DNA from: Sphingomonadaceae bacterium
Lineage (GTDB): Bacteria; Pseudomonadota; Alphaproteobacteria; Sphingomonadales; Sphingomonadaceae
Direction of reading: 5' to 3'
DNA length: 25,742 nucleotides
Assembly (NCBI GenBank): GCA_019239785.1
Contig: JAFAZM010000378.1
Span: 1 to 25,742 of the forward strand
Under the pieces are notes generated by a model. It was not told where the DNA came from. It ran no database searches and saw only the letters and a program-made list of their open reading frames with translations. How positions within the stretch are numbered: the stretch's first letter is position 1; each line of letters opens with the position of its first letter. Positions 19,252 to 25,742 of this stretch are shown here, in pieces. Position numbers and translations under genes: made by a program.

Positions 19252-19782
19252 ATGGTCTTGCCAACTTGGTTCCGTAGCACCGGCCGGGGTGTCGCGTTGC
19301 TGACACTCATTGCCTGTTCGTCGTTCAGTTCGGCAATGGGTTCGCCTGCCCGGCCTTCAGCGGGGTCCCTGCCGATAAGCCGCCAACTGGCACGCGCGAG
19401 GCAAATGAGCCTTTACGCCGTCTATCCGTACCGAACGACCCGGCACAACATTGGGAGTGCCGAGCTATCGGCCTTGGCATGCTGGGTGTCCTTGAAGCCG
19501 GACGACCCGCGGTGGGGGGTAATCGCGGCTGCATTGAATGATCATCGCCTCGACCGCGCGGAGCACAATGTCGCTCAGGTGGATATGAGGCTTGGCCTCG
19601 TCCTGTCCGACGCATCGGGTACGTTTTGGTCGCTCTATTCCGAGGATAATCTAAGGGGACGACCGCTGCCGTTGCGGGGCGAACTGGGCGGCGGCCAGGC
19701 TGTACTGGTTCCAGGCGCCGTTGCCGTGGCTATTCATCAGGCTATGGGATCTCTTCGAAGCGATTGCCAAACCCAGCATTGA
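19252..19782 (+). CDS. hypothetical lipoprotein of lower GC
   Basis: 176 residues of unknown family. The N-terminus has a basic start, the hydrophobic run VALLTLIAC and a lipobox ending at Cys22, suggesting a lipoprotein. The mature part has SLYAVYPYRTTRHN, a Trp-containing strand and a GTFWSLYSEDN segment, but no motif I recognise. Start ATG 19252 has AAGGGA at 19238-19243, spacer 8 nt; the upstream GTG at 19219 has no such site. G+C is about 60% in lines I counted, lower than the flanking genes, and codon choice is less biased, so it may be a recent arrival or a fast-evolving gene. It starts 40 bp after the oxygenase on the same strand. Coding status is likely but not proven. Confidence 0.6.
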   Translation: MVLPTWFRSTGRGVALLTLIACSSFSSAMGSPARPSAGSLPISRQLARARQMSLYAVYPYRTTRHNIGSAELSALACWVSLKPDDPRWGVIAAALNDHRLDRAEHNVAQVDMRLGLVLSDASGTFWSLYSEDNLRGRPLPLRGELGGGQAVLVPGAVAVAIHQAMGSLRSDCQTQH

Positions 19783-19867
19783 CTGCCTGTAGGCCGACAA
19801 TGGTCGAGCCATAGGTTTTCAGCGTCGCAGCGCCGACGCCTTCAAGGACCGATACGGGCCGCTGTCC

Positions 19868-19896
19868 CTGCTCAGGATGAGCAGGTTCAGTCTGAA
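19868..19896. repeat. small double palindrome in the gap after cdd
   Basis: CTGCTCA-gga-TGAGCAG (19868-19884) is followed by TTCAG-t-CTGAA (19886-19896). Two adjacent perfect palindromes lie between the converging lipoprotein and cdd genes. There is no T-run on either side, so a terminator is uncertain. The motif resembles short dispersed repeats in sphingomonad gaps, from memory only. Confidence 0.4.
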
Positions 19897-19907
19897 CGCG
19901 GCATGCT

Positions 19908-20354
19908 CTAGCCCGCGTCCTTCAGGCTTTCCGGGCCGAAGCCCCAGGGGATCAGCTCGGAAATGCGGCGCACCTCGCGCTCGCTGCCGTCCCCGTTTGC
20001 CGACGCGACCTCCAGATCCCGCCCGGCGACATGCGCCGCCTCGAGGATCGCCTGGCGGCAACCGCCGCAGGGGGTGACGGCGGCGGCGCCGGCCAGCGCG
20101 CCATCCGGTCCGACATGGCCCCCGGCGACCGCGATCCGTGCGATCCTGTCGAGCCCGAACGCCTGCTGGGCCGCGGTCAGCGCCGCGATCTCCGCGCAGA
20201 TTCCGAGCCGGTAGCAGGCATTCTCCATGTTGGCGCCGACCGCGATCTCGCCGTCGACCGACTCGATCGCGCAGCCGACGCTGAAACGGGAATAAGGGGC
20301 ATAGGCCTGGAGCGCCGCCTGGCGGGCGCGTTCGACGAGATCGTCCTTGCTCAT
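19908..20354 (-). CDS. cdd: cytidine deaminase (tetrameric type)
   Basis: 148 residues, somewhat above the roughly 130 of tetrameric enzymes. It deaminates cytidine and deoxycytidine to uridine and deoxyuridine in pyrimidine salvage. The motifs are complete: YAPYSRFSVGCAIES at the N-terminus, NMENACYRLGICAEIAAL with the zinc ligand Cys and catalytic Glu (C-A-E), and TPCGGCRQ providing the two further zinc cysteines. ATG 20352-20354 has no Shine-Dalgarno; a weak -10-like GCTTATGG (20361-20368, minus strand) ends 6 nt upstream, so a leaderless transcript or readthrough of the terminator just upstream are both possible. Confidence 0.93.
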   Translation of the reverse strand: MSKDDLVERARQAALQAYAPYSRFSVGCAIESVDGEIAVGANMENACYRLGICAEIAALTAAQQAFGLDRIARIAVAGGHVGPDGALAGAAAVTPCGGCRQAILEAAHVAGRDLEVASANGDGSEREVRRISELIPWGFGPESLKDAG

Positions 20355-20380
20355 GCGCCGACCATAAGCATCGCTGCGGC

Positions 20381-20416
20381 AAAAAGAAGGGCGCCGCGGC
20401 CTGAGCCGCGGCGCCC
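20381..20416 (-). terminator. intrinsic terminator of the TonB-dependent receptor gene
   Basis: On the minus strand GGGCGCCGCGGC (20416-20405), loop TCAG and GCCGCGGCGCCC (20400-20389) form a perfect 12-bp GC-rich stem with a 4-nt loop, followed by TTCTTTTT (20388-20381). It lies 24 bp after the receptor stop codon and ends only 27 bp before the cdd start. Confidence 0.88.
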
Positions 20417-20439
20417 CGATCCAGCCCGAAGGCCGGTGC

Positions 20440-23127
20440 TTATCTGAACGCGACGTTCAACGTGGCGATGAACGCGCGCGGCGCGCCGATCTGCGCGAAC
20501 GGAGCGCTGGTGTTCAGCAGCTGGTTCGTGACGTTGCCGACATAGTAGGTGTCGAACACGTTGGTCACGTTGAACTGGAAGTAGGTGTCGTTGTTCAGGC
20601 CCGCGAAGCCCAAAGGCAGCCGCGCGCCGATGTCGACGGTGGTGTAGGGCCGAAGCTTCGCCCCATAGACGGTGAAGCGCGTCGCGTTGCAATCGACGAC
20701 GTTGACGAACGCCGCCGTGCAGAGCTGCAACGGCAGGTTCTCGTCGTTGATGTAGCGCGGACCGGTGCGCTTGGCCGAGACGCCGAGCTCCAGCGGCCCA
20801 AGCTGCGCCTGGATGCGGCCACCGAACGTGTAGACCGGCGGACCCGATTCACGCCGGCCCGCCGTCTGGGCCAGGATCTGCGCGCCGGTGGAGCCGGCCG
20901 GGCAGCTGGCGCTGACCGTCGCAGAGCACTCGCCGGCGAGCACATTGTCCTTGATCTTCGACCACAGGTAGGAACCGTAGGCATAGACCTGCAGCTGCGG
21001 GATCACCTGCCAGGAGATGCTGGCGTCGATGCCGTAGCGGTCGACCCGGCCCAGGTTGCGGAACACGTTCTGGTCGAGCTCCGGATCATAGGCCGAAGCG
21101 AGGCGGTTCTGGAAGATCGTGTACCAGAAGCTTGCCTGGGCCTGGATGTCGCGCGAGCGGTAGCGGACGCCGACGTCGAAATTGTCGGTCGTCTCCGGGT
21201 TCGGACGCGCCCGCGTGCTGGTTACCGGGTAGAAGAAGCTGTTGTAGAGATTGTCCGTGCTCGGCACCTGGATGCCCCGCGAATAGTTCGCGAAGATACT
21301 GGTGTGCGGCGCCACGTCCAGGATCGCGCCGACGTTCGGCAGGATCTTGTGATAATGGAAGGTCCGCTCCTGCGGGCCCTGTGGGGTCACGAGAGTGCCG
21401 CCGCCGATATTGACGGTGTTCGTCGCGAGATAGGACGCCAGGCCGGCCGTGTTGGCGCCGAAGCACTCGACGAAGCCGCTGGCGCTCGAGGTCGCGCAAT
21501 GGTTGTTGAGGTCGCGCGAGAACCAGGGCGAGCGGATGCCGGCGTTGACGGTCAGCCGGCCGTCCATGAACTCGCCGCGATATTCGGCGCCAAGCTGGTT
21601 GAGCAGGGCGATCGAGACGCGGTCGCGCTTCTGGAGGATGTCGCCGTTCGAGGCGACGAGCGGGTTGAGGTTCGGGAAGGCATCGAACGGCTGGCCGTTC
21701 ACCTGCAGCAGGCCGGTCTCGCCGGTCTGGCGGTGCCAGCCCCGGTCGTACGAATAAGTGACGCGAACGGTCTGGGTCGAGCTGATGTCCCAGCGCAGTG
21801 AGGCGTTGACGCCCCAGCGATGGGTGCGCGTCGTGCTCGGCGCGAGCACGCGGACGGTATCGAGCCGATCGCCGTCGCCATTCAGGTCGCGGCCGAAGAA
21901 GGGAATGCCGGCGAGATAGCCGACCTGGCAGCTCGTGTTGGCGGGCGGGACCGCGGCGACGCACTGGTTAGCCGTGGCGGTGCCGCCGGCGGGATTGACG
22001 TCGCGCAGGCCTTCCTGGGCGACGACGGTGCCGCCGCCATTGGCCTTCACCCACTGGAAACTCGGATCGACGGTGAGGACCACGCCGTCCATCAGCGTGA
22101 AGCGCGACTGCATGCGCACGTTGCCGGTGTCGGACGGGTTGAGACGCTCCTCGAAGAAGCTGCCGCAGGTATTGGCCACATCCACGATGCCCGCGCGTGC
22201 GACCTGATTGGTCAGGCAGCGGGCGACCGTATAGTCGCGCTCAGCCCTGTTGGCCGCGATGCGCTGGGTCGAATCCGGTCCCACCGTGCGTACCGCAGGG
22301 TTGGTGGGAGATTGGGTGAGATCCTCGCGCAGCGGCAGCGAGCCGAAGAAGTTGTTGCGGTTCTGGTTGTAGTGGATCGCCAGCGAGATGAAGTCGCCGT
22401 TGGTGCCGATCGGCTGGTAGATGCGGCCGTTATACTGCTGCTTGTAGATGCGGCCGCGGTGACCGTAGACATTGTCGTTGGTCGCCATCGAGGCCGAGAA
22501 CCAGGCCCGCGTGTCGAAGGGCGTGAAATTGCCGGTGTCGAGCACGCCGAAGGTGCGGAAATAATCGCCGCCCTCGAACCAGCCGTAGGAGCCCTCCAGG
22601 CGCAGGCCGAAATGCTCGAACGGGGTGCGGCTCTGATAGGCGACGGTGCTGCCCGAGGCGGCCGCGGTCGGGGTGTCGATGTCGGTCGAGCCGAGGCTGA
22701 CGTTGACCTGGTTGATCAGCTCCGAATCCAGCATCTGGTTGGAGAAGATCGCGTAATTGCCGGTGTCGTTCAGCGGCATGCCGTCGAACGTCTCGGCGAT
22801 GCGGCTGTTGTCGAAGCCGCGGATGATCAGCGAACCGCCGGCCGAGCCGAACGGGTCGTTGTTGGTGAAGCTGACGCCCGGAAGCTGGTTGATCACTTCG
22901 TTGATCGACTGGCCCGGCGTCTGGCGCTGGATGAACTCGGCATTGAGCTGCTCGCGCGTCTTCGAGGTGTCCGGGACGACCACGCCCCCCACCGAGGCGT
23001 TGCGGGTGCCGGTGACGACGATCGCGTTGTTGCTGTTCTCGAAGTCGGTGGCGCCGGTCGACTGGGCGAAGGCGGCGCTCGGCATGACAATCGCCGTGGT
23101 GGCGCAAAGCAGTGCGATTTTCTTCAT
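20440..23127 (-). CDS. TonB-dependent outer-membrane receptor
   Basis: 895 residues with signal peptide MKKIALLCATTAIVMPSAAFA. The plug domain (about 30-165) starts with NAIVVTGTR and contains TPGQSINEVINQLPGVSF and LIIRGFDNSRIAETFDGMPLNDTG. The remainder is a 22-strand-type beta-barrel with alternating aromatic strands (for example FDVGVRYRSRDIQAQASFWY, YGIDASISW) and a C-terminal strand ending in AFR. An EF-hand-like DLNGDGDRLD (414-423) lies in a probable extracellular loop, and several cysteine pairs are in loops. Such receptors move a bound ligand into the periplasm with TonB energy. The ligand cannot be told; genes on each side deal with nucleotides, but this is no proof. It has its own promoter and terminator. 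Confidence 0.9.
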   Translation of the reverse strand: MKKIALLCATTAIVMPSAAFAQSTGATDFENSNNAIVVTGTRNASVGGVVVPDTSKTREQLNAEFIQRQTPGQSINEVINQLPGVSFTNNDPFGSAGGSLIIRGFDNSRIAETFDGMPLNDTGNYAIFSNQMLDSELINQVNVSLGSTDIDTPTAAASGSTVAYQSRTPFEHFGLRLEGSYGWFEGGDYFRTFGVLDTGNFTPFDTRAWFSASMATNDNVYGHRGRIYKQQYNGRIYQPIGTNGDFISLAIHYNQNRNNFFGSLPLREDLTQSPTNPAVRTVGPDSTQRIAANRAERDYTVARCLTNQVARAGIVDVANTCGSFFEERLNPSDTGNVRMQSRFTLMDGVVLTVDPSFQWVKANGGGTVVAQEGLRDVNPAGGTATANQCVAAVPPANTSCQVGYLAGIPFFGRDLNGDGDRLDTVRVLAPSTTRTHRWGVNASLRWDISSTQTVRVTYSYDRGWHRQTGETGLLQVNGQPFDAFPNLNPLVASNGDILQKRDRVSIALLNQLGAEYRGEFMDGRLTVNAGIRSPWFSRDLNNHCATSSASGFVECFGANTAGLASYLATNTVNIGGGTLVTPQGPQERTFHYHKILPNVGAILDVAPHTSIFANYSRGIQVPSTDNLYNSFFYPVTSTRARPNPETTDNFDVGVRYRSRDIQAQASFWYTIFQNRLASAYDPELDQNVFRNLGRVDRYGIDASISWQVIPQLQVYAYGSYLWSKIKDNVLAGECSATVSASCPAGSTGAQILAQTAGRRESGPPVYTFGGRIQAQLGPLELGVSAKRTGPRYINDENLPLQLCTAAFVNVVDCNATRFTVYGAKLRPYTTVDIGARLPLGFAGLNNDTYFQFNVTNVFDTYYVGNVTNQLLNTSAPFAQIGAPRAFIATLNVAFR

Positions 23128-23169
23128 GATGGTGATTCCCCCGGGGCTGACGTGCCCACTGACCGACCG

Positions 23170-23198
23170 GCTATAGCAAGCCGGTTTTGACGGTTCAA
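23170..23198 (-). promoter_or_regulatory. predicted promoter of the TonB-dependent receptor
   Basis: On the minus strand TTGAACC (23198-23192), 14 bp, GCTATAGC (23177-23170). This is an excellent match to TTGacgs-N14-GCTAnAwC. Transcription would start near 23163, giving a leader of about 36 nt. GCTATAGC is itself palindromic. I see no Fur-like 19-bp box beside it. Confidence 0.65.
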
Positions 23199-23337
23199 AG
23201 ACTCTTACCGCACCGCAACGAGAATCCTCCGGACCGTTGCGCGGAGTCTTCAGTGCCTTGGAAATCGACGGGATTCCGCCAATTCATCTGGCAGGGGATT
23301 GCGCTTTCGCGCGGCGCCGCAGCCGGCGCGCGGCGGC

Positions 23338-24813
23338 TCAGCGGAACGGCGGCTCGTCGAAGCTGCGCAGCTTGCGCGAGTGGAGCTGCGGCCCCTCGCT
23401 GCGCAGGATGCGCAAGGTCTCGATGCCGATTCGCAGATGCTGGCTGATCGCCCGTTCGTAGAAGGCGTTGGCCTGGCCGGGCAGCTTGATCTCGCCGTGC
23501 AGCGGCTTGTCGGAGACGCAGAGCAGGGTGCCGTAGGGGACGCGGAAGCGATAGCCCTGCGCCGCCACCGTCGCCGATTCCATGTCGATCGCGACCGCGC
23601 GCGACTGGTTGAAGCGCAAGGCCGAGAGGGTGAGTCGCAGCTCCCAGTTGCGGTCGTCGGTGGTGACGACGGTGCCGGTCCTGAGGCGCCGCTTCAAATC
23701 CTGGGGATCCTCGCCGGTGACCTGGACGGCGGCGGCGAACAAGGCCTGCTGGACCTCGGCGATGGCCGGGATCGGCACCTCGGTCGGCAGCACGTCGTCC
23801 ATGACATGGTCGTCGCGCAGATAAGCATGGGCGAGGACATAGTCGCCGATCGACTGGCTGGGGCGCAGGCCGCCGCAATGGCCGATCATCAGCCAGGCCT
23901 CGGGCCGCATCACCGCGATATGGTCGCAGATCGTCTTGGCGTTGGAGGGGCCGACCCCGATGTTGATCAGGGTGATGCCCTCGCCGTTGGGCGCGATCAG
24001 ATGATAGGCCGGCATCTGGTGCTTGCGCCAGCCGCCCTCCTGGACCTGCGCGACCGCGTCGGGCGTATCCCTGGTGACGTAGACGCCGCCGGCCGCCGAA
24101 AGGCCCTCATAGGGGCTGTCCTCGGCGCGCAGCTCCTCGACCGCCCAGCGCACGAACTCGTCGACATAGCGGACATAGTTGGTGAACAGGAGGTAGCGCT
24201 GCGTGTGCTGGGCCGGCGTGCCGGTATAATGGCGCAGCCTCGCCAGGCTGAAATCGACCCGCGGCCCGTCGAACATGGACAGCGGCCGCGGCACGTTCGG
24301 CAGATGCTGCCAGGCGCCGTCGGCGATCTCGTCGCCGATATGGGCGAGCTCGGTCGAGGGGAACCACATGGCGAGATCGGCCGCCTGGGCGCCGTCCAGC
24401 CTCAGGTCGTCGCTGCCGTCGAGCACATAGGGATAGGGGATTTCGCGCTTCGAGCGGCCGACCGAGATCTCGACGTCGTAATCCTGGATCAGGTAGCGCA
24501 GCTGCTCGGTGATATATTTGCGGAAGAGATAGGGCTGGGCGACGCTGGTGACGTAGCGGCCCGGCTGGTTCAGCCGGCCGTAGGCCCGCGGCGGGAAGTT
24601 GGGCGGGCTGCCATAGGGATAGTCGATCCTGAGCTCGGGATAGGCGAAGCGGCCCTCGGCCCGCGCCTGGGGATCGGGACGCTCGCCGTTGCGGAGATAA
24701 TGGGCGAGGGCGGTGCGCAGGCTCGCGACCGATTCGTCGTACATCTCGCAGAGGCGGTCGATCACCTGGGGGATGTCGTCGAGTTTGGCGGTGATGCGGG
24801 TTTCCTTGTTCAT
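23338..24813 (-). CDS. amn: AMP nucleosidase
   Basis: 491 residues, full length for Amn. It hydrolyses AMP to adenine and ribose 5-phosphate and thereby controls AMP levels. The N-terminal domain (about 1-190) is the Amn-specific regulatory domain (AYPELRIDYPYG, PYLFRKYITEQL). The C-terminal domain is a purine nucleoside phosphorylase-like fold with INIGVGPSNAKTICDHIAVMRPEAWLMIGHCGGL and the signature AIDMESATVAAQGYRFRVPYG, followed by LLCVSDKPLHGEIKLPG with the catalytic aspartate. The start ATG is at 24811-24813. A perfect TTGACA (24850-24845, minus strand) lies in the 61-bp gap before it, but the -10 is poor, so it may instead be cotranscribed with the upstream exported-protein gene. Confidence 0.95.
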   Translation of the reverse strand: MNKETRITAKLDDIPQVIDRLCEMYDESVASLRTALAHYLRNGERPDPQARAEGRFAYPELRIDYPYGSPPNFPPRAYGRLNQPGRYVTSVAQPYLFRKYITEQLRYLIQDYDVEISVGRSKREIPYPYVLDGSDDLRLDGAQAADLAMWFPSTELAHIGDEIADGAWQHLPNVPRPLSMFDGPRVDFSLARLRHYTGTPAQHTQRYLLFTNYVRYVDEFVRWAVEELRAEDSPYEGLSAAGGVYVTRDTPDAVAQVQEGGWRKHQMPAYHLIAPNGEGITLINIGVGPSNAKTICDHIAVMRPEAWLMIGHCGGLRPSQSIGDYVLAHAYLRDDHVMDDVLPTEVPIPAIAEVQQALFAAAVQVTGEDPQDLKRRLRTGTVVTTDDRNWELRLTLSALRFNQSRAVAIDMESATVAAQGYRFRVPYGTLLCVSDKPLHGEIKLPGQANAFYERAISQHLRIGIETLRILRSEGPQLHSRKLRSFDEPPFR

Positions 24814-24874
24814 GCCCGCGTTCCATCCGCCCAGCGCGCGAACATGTCAAACGCGGGCGGATCGGCGCCTCGTT

Positions 24875-25411
24875 CTACTCCCCTCCGATCAGCTGCGGGT
24901 TGAGGCGGCTGGAGCCGCAGGTGTGGAGCAGCTCGGTGATCGCCGGCCGCGTCTCGCCGATCGGAAAGGTCGCGTCGAAGGTCCGGTTCTCGATGTTGCG
25001 TGTGCGCAGGACGAGCAGCCGCGCGTCCATCAGCGCCCGGACGAAGCGGATCACGCGGTTGCGATTGTCGAAGCTCGCGGTGCGCTCCGAGACGTGCCAC
25101 AGGCTGCGGACCGGCGCATGCCGGTCAAAGCGATAGGTGACCGGCTGCTGCCCGCTCAGGAAATTGCCGCGCGCGATCCAGCGGCGCGAATGATATTGGA
25201 CGCTGACGTCGCCCCAGTCGGGCGCGCGGCAGCGTATCTCGATCCGCTCGCCATTGGCGCGCAGGGTGGCGGTCGCACGAAGCCGGTCGTTGATCGGGTC
25301 GCGCACGACCTCGACCGTCATCGGCTGGGCCGGTTCGGCCGCGGGCGGCGCGGCGGCGGAATAAGCCGGCGCGGCCTGGATCGCGGCGAAGGCCAGGGCG
25401 ATCGAAAGCAT
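24875..25411 (-). CDS. hypothetical exported protein
   Basis: 178 residues. The N-terminus MLSIALAFAAIQAAPAYSA is a short signal peptide, followed by an Ala/Pro-rich linker to about residue 30. The mature part is rich in strands: DPINDRLRATATL, IEIRCRAPDWGDVSVQYHSRRW, RFDRHAPVRSLWHVSERTA, with two cysteines (in EIRC and LLHTCGSS) that could form a disulfide. The layout recalls VasI/TagO-like periplasmic proteins, but I cannot make that assignment firmly and no type VI genes are near. ATG at 25409-25411 is preceded by GGAG with a 9-nt spacer. It lies upstream of amn on the same strand and divergent from trcR. Function unknown. Confidence 0.75.
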   Translation of the reverse strand: MLSIALAFAAIQAAPAYSAAAPPAAEPAQPMTVEVVRDPINDRLRATATLRANGERIEIRCRAPDWGDVSVQYHSRRWIARGNFLSGQQPVTYRFDRHAPVRSLWHVSERTASFDNRNRVIRFVRALMDARLLVLRTRNIENRTFDATFPIGETRPAITELLHTCGSSRLNPQLIGGE

Positions 25412-25490
25412 GTGAAATCACTCCGTTGCCGGACGCATTAGGTCGCCCGGCGGCGCGGAGCAACCGGGCGATCCGGGAACAAGCTTTGGC

Positions 25491-25519
25491 TTGCACCTGC
25501 GGACGGCTGCGCCTACATC
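25491..25519 (+). promoter_or_regulatory. predicted promoter of trcR
   Basis: TTGCACC (25491-25497), 14 bp, CCTACATC (25512-25519); seven of eight bases of the -10 fit GCTAnAwC. Transcription would start near 25526 and give a leader of about 50 nt. Confidence 0.6.
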
Positions 25520-25532
25520 GCTCGGCGACGCC

Positions 25533-25554
25533 GGCCGCTCCGTGAGGGGCGGCC
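25533..25554 (+). promoter_or_regulatory. GNRA-loop hairpin in the trcR leader
   Basis: GGCCGCTCC (25533-25541), loop GTGA (25542-25545), GGGGCGGCC (25546-25554): a 9-bp stem with one G-U pair and a GNRA-type tetraloop. It lies in the predicted mRNA leader, ending 12 nt before the GGAGGA ribosome-binding site, so it could shield the 5' end or act in attenuation; it is followed by AATATTGTTT rather than a pure U-run. Confidence 0.5.
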
Positions 25555-25576
25555 AATATTGTTTCTGGAGGACAAC

Positions 25577-25742
25577 TTGCCTCAGCCGCTCATGCCGCAC
25601 GCGACCGCTTCCTGGCTGGTCGACAACACTTCGCTGACCTTCCAGCAGATCGCCGAATTCTGCGGCCTGCACATCCTCGAGGTCCAGGCGATCGCCGACG
25701 ACACCGCCGCGACCAAGCTGACCGGCCGCGATCCCCTGCGCT
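25577..25742 (+). CDS. trcR: cell-cycle transcriptional regulator TrcR (DUF1013), 5' part
   Basis: The first 55 codons of a gene that runs off the window. The N-terminus MPQPLMPHATASWLVDNT and TFQQIAEFCGLHILEVQAIAD matches the DUF1013/TrcR family of Alphaproteobacteria, described as a cell-cycle regulator acting with RNA polymerase. The segment TFQQIAEFCGLHILEVQAI looks like a helix-turn-helix. The start is TTG at 25577, chosen because GGAGGA (25567-25572) sits 4 nt upstream and because family members begin with Met-x-x-Pro-Leu-Met-Pro; the ATG at 25592 would cut off this conserved start. Confidence 0.88.
   Translation, partial: MPQPLMPHATASWLVDNTSLTFQQIAEFCGLHILEVQAIADDTAATKLTGRDPLR

Noticed and set aside
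21820..23190. 456-codon plus-strand frame opposite the TonB-dependent receptor
   Set aside because: Antisense shadow; the receptor has signal peptide, plug and barrel features on the minus strand.
23300..23337. Intrinsic terminator after amn
   Set aside because: The GC-rich sequence can fold loosely, but the stem is imperfect and no T-run follows on the minus strand.
24822..24850. Leaderless promoter for amn
   Set aside because: The -35 TTGACA is perfect, but the -10 region (GATGGA) matches poorly, so I mention the -35 only in the gene entry.
23299..24903. 534-codon plus-strand frame opposite amn
   Set aside because: Antisense shadow; AMP nucleosidase signatures are intact on the minus strand.

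Overview
The window is high-GC DNA (mostly about 65-68% G+C) from an alphaproteobacterium, most probably a member of the Sphingomonadales. Reasons: the last gene encodes the DUF1013/TrcR cell-cycle regulator, which is typical of Alphaproteobacteria; several promoters fit the alphaproteobacterial housekeeping pattern TTGnnnn-N14-GCTAnAwC; a phosphatase resembles the Sphingomonas PhoK/SPAP type; and the gaps carry short palindromic repeats of a kind I associate with sphingomonads. There are no rRNA or tRNA genes, CRISPR arrays, transposases or phage genes that I can support. The genus is not determined.

Layout. 1-128 is the tail of an unidentified gene, followed by a palindromic repeat. 401-3484 (minus) holds a DUF218/YdcF-like protein and a 771-residue secreted protein with seven Trp-centred repeats and RTX calcium repeats. 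Divergent from the latter is a LuxR-type regulator with no luxI in view. 4774-5781 is a 2-keto-3-deoxygluconate kinase behind a promoter with palindromic sites. 5920-11723 is the glutamate synthase operon gltBD. Two hairpin-forming repeats follow, then a minus-strand SnoaL-like lipoprotein and a yhhQ-phoK pair (queuosine-precursor transporter and periplasmic phosphatase).

Divergent from yhhQ is a tight plus-strand cluster of adenosine-kinase-like PfkB kinase, LOG-type phosphoribohydrolase and NupC-type nucleoside transporter. A 2OG-Fe(II) oxygenase with a probably leaderless start and an orphan lipoprotein of lower GC come next. Then the minus strand carries cytidine deaminase, a TonB-dependent receptor, AMP nucleosidase and a small exported protein. 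The window ends in trcR, which starts with TTG behind a hairpin-bearing leader.

The main theme is nucleotide and nucleobase salvage. Extracellular phosphate esters could be opened by PhoK, nucleosides imported by NupC and deazapurine bases by YhhQ, nucleosides phosphorylated by the PfkB kinase, and nucleotides split to free base plus ribose 5-phosphate by LOG or AMP nucleosidase, with cytidine deaminase handling pyrimidines. Gene order supports co-expression of kinase, LOG and transporter. The substrates (adenosine, cytokinin-type or 7-deazaguanine nucleosides) and any joint role with yhhQ-phoK are inference. gltBD and kdgK are ordinary central-metabolism genes.
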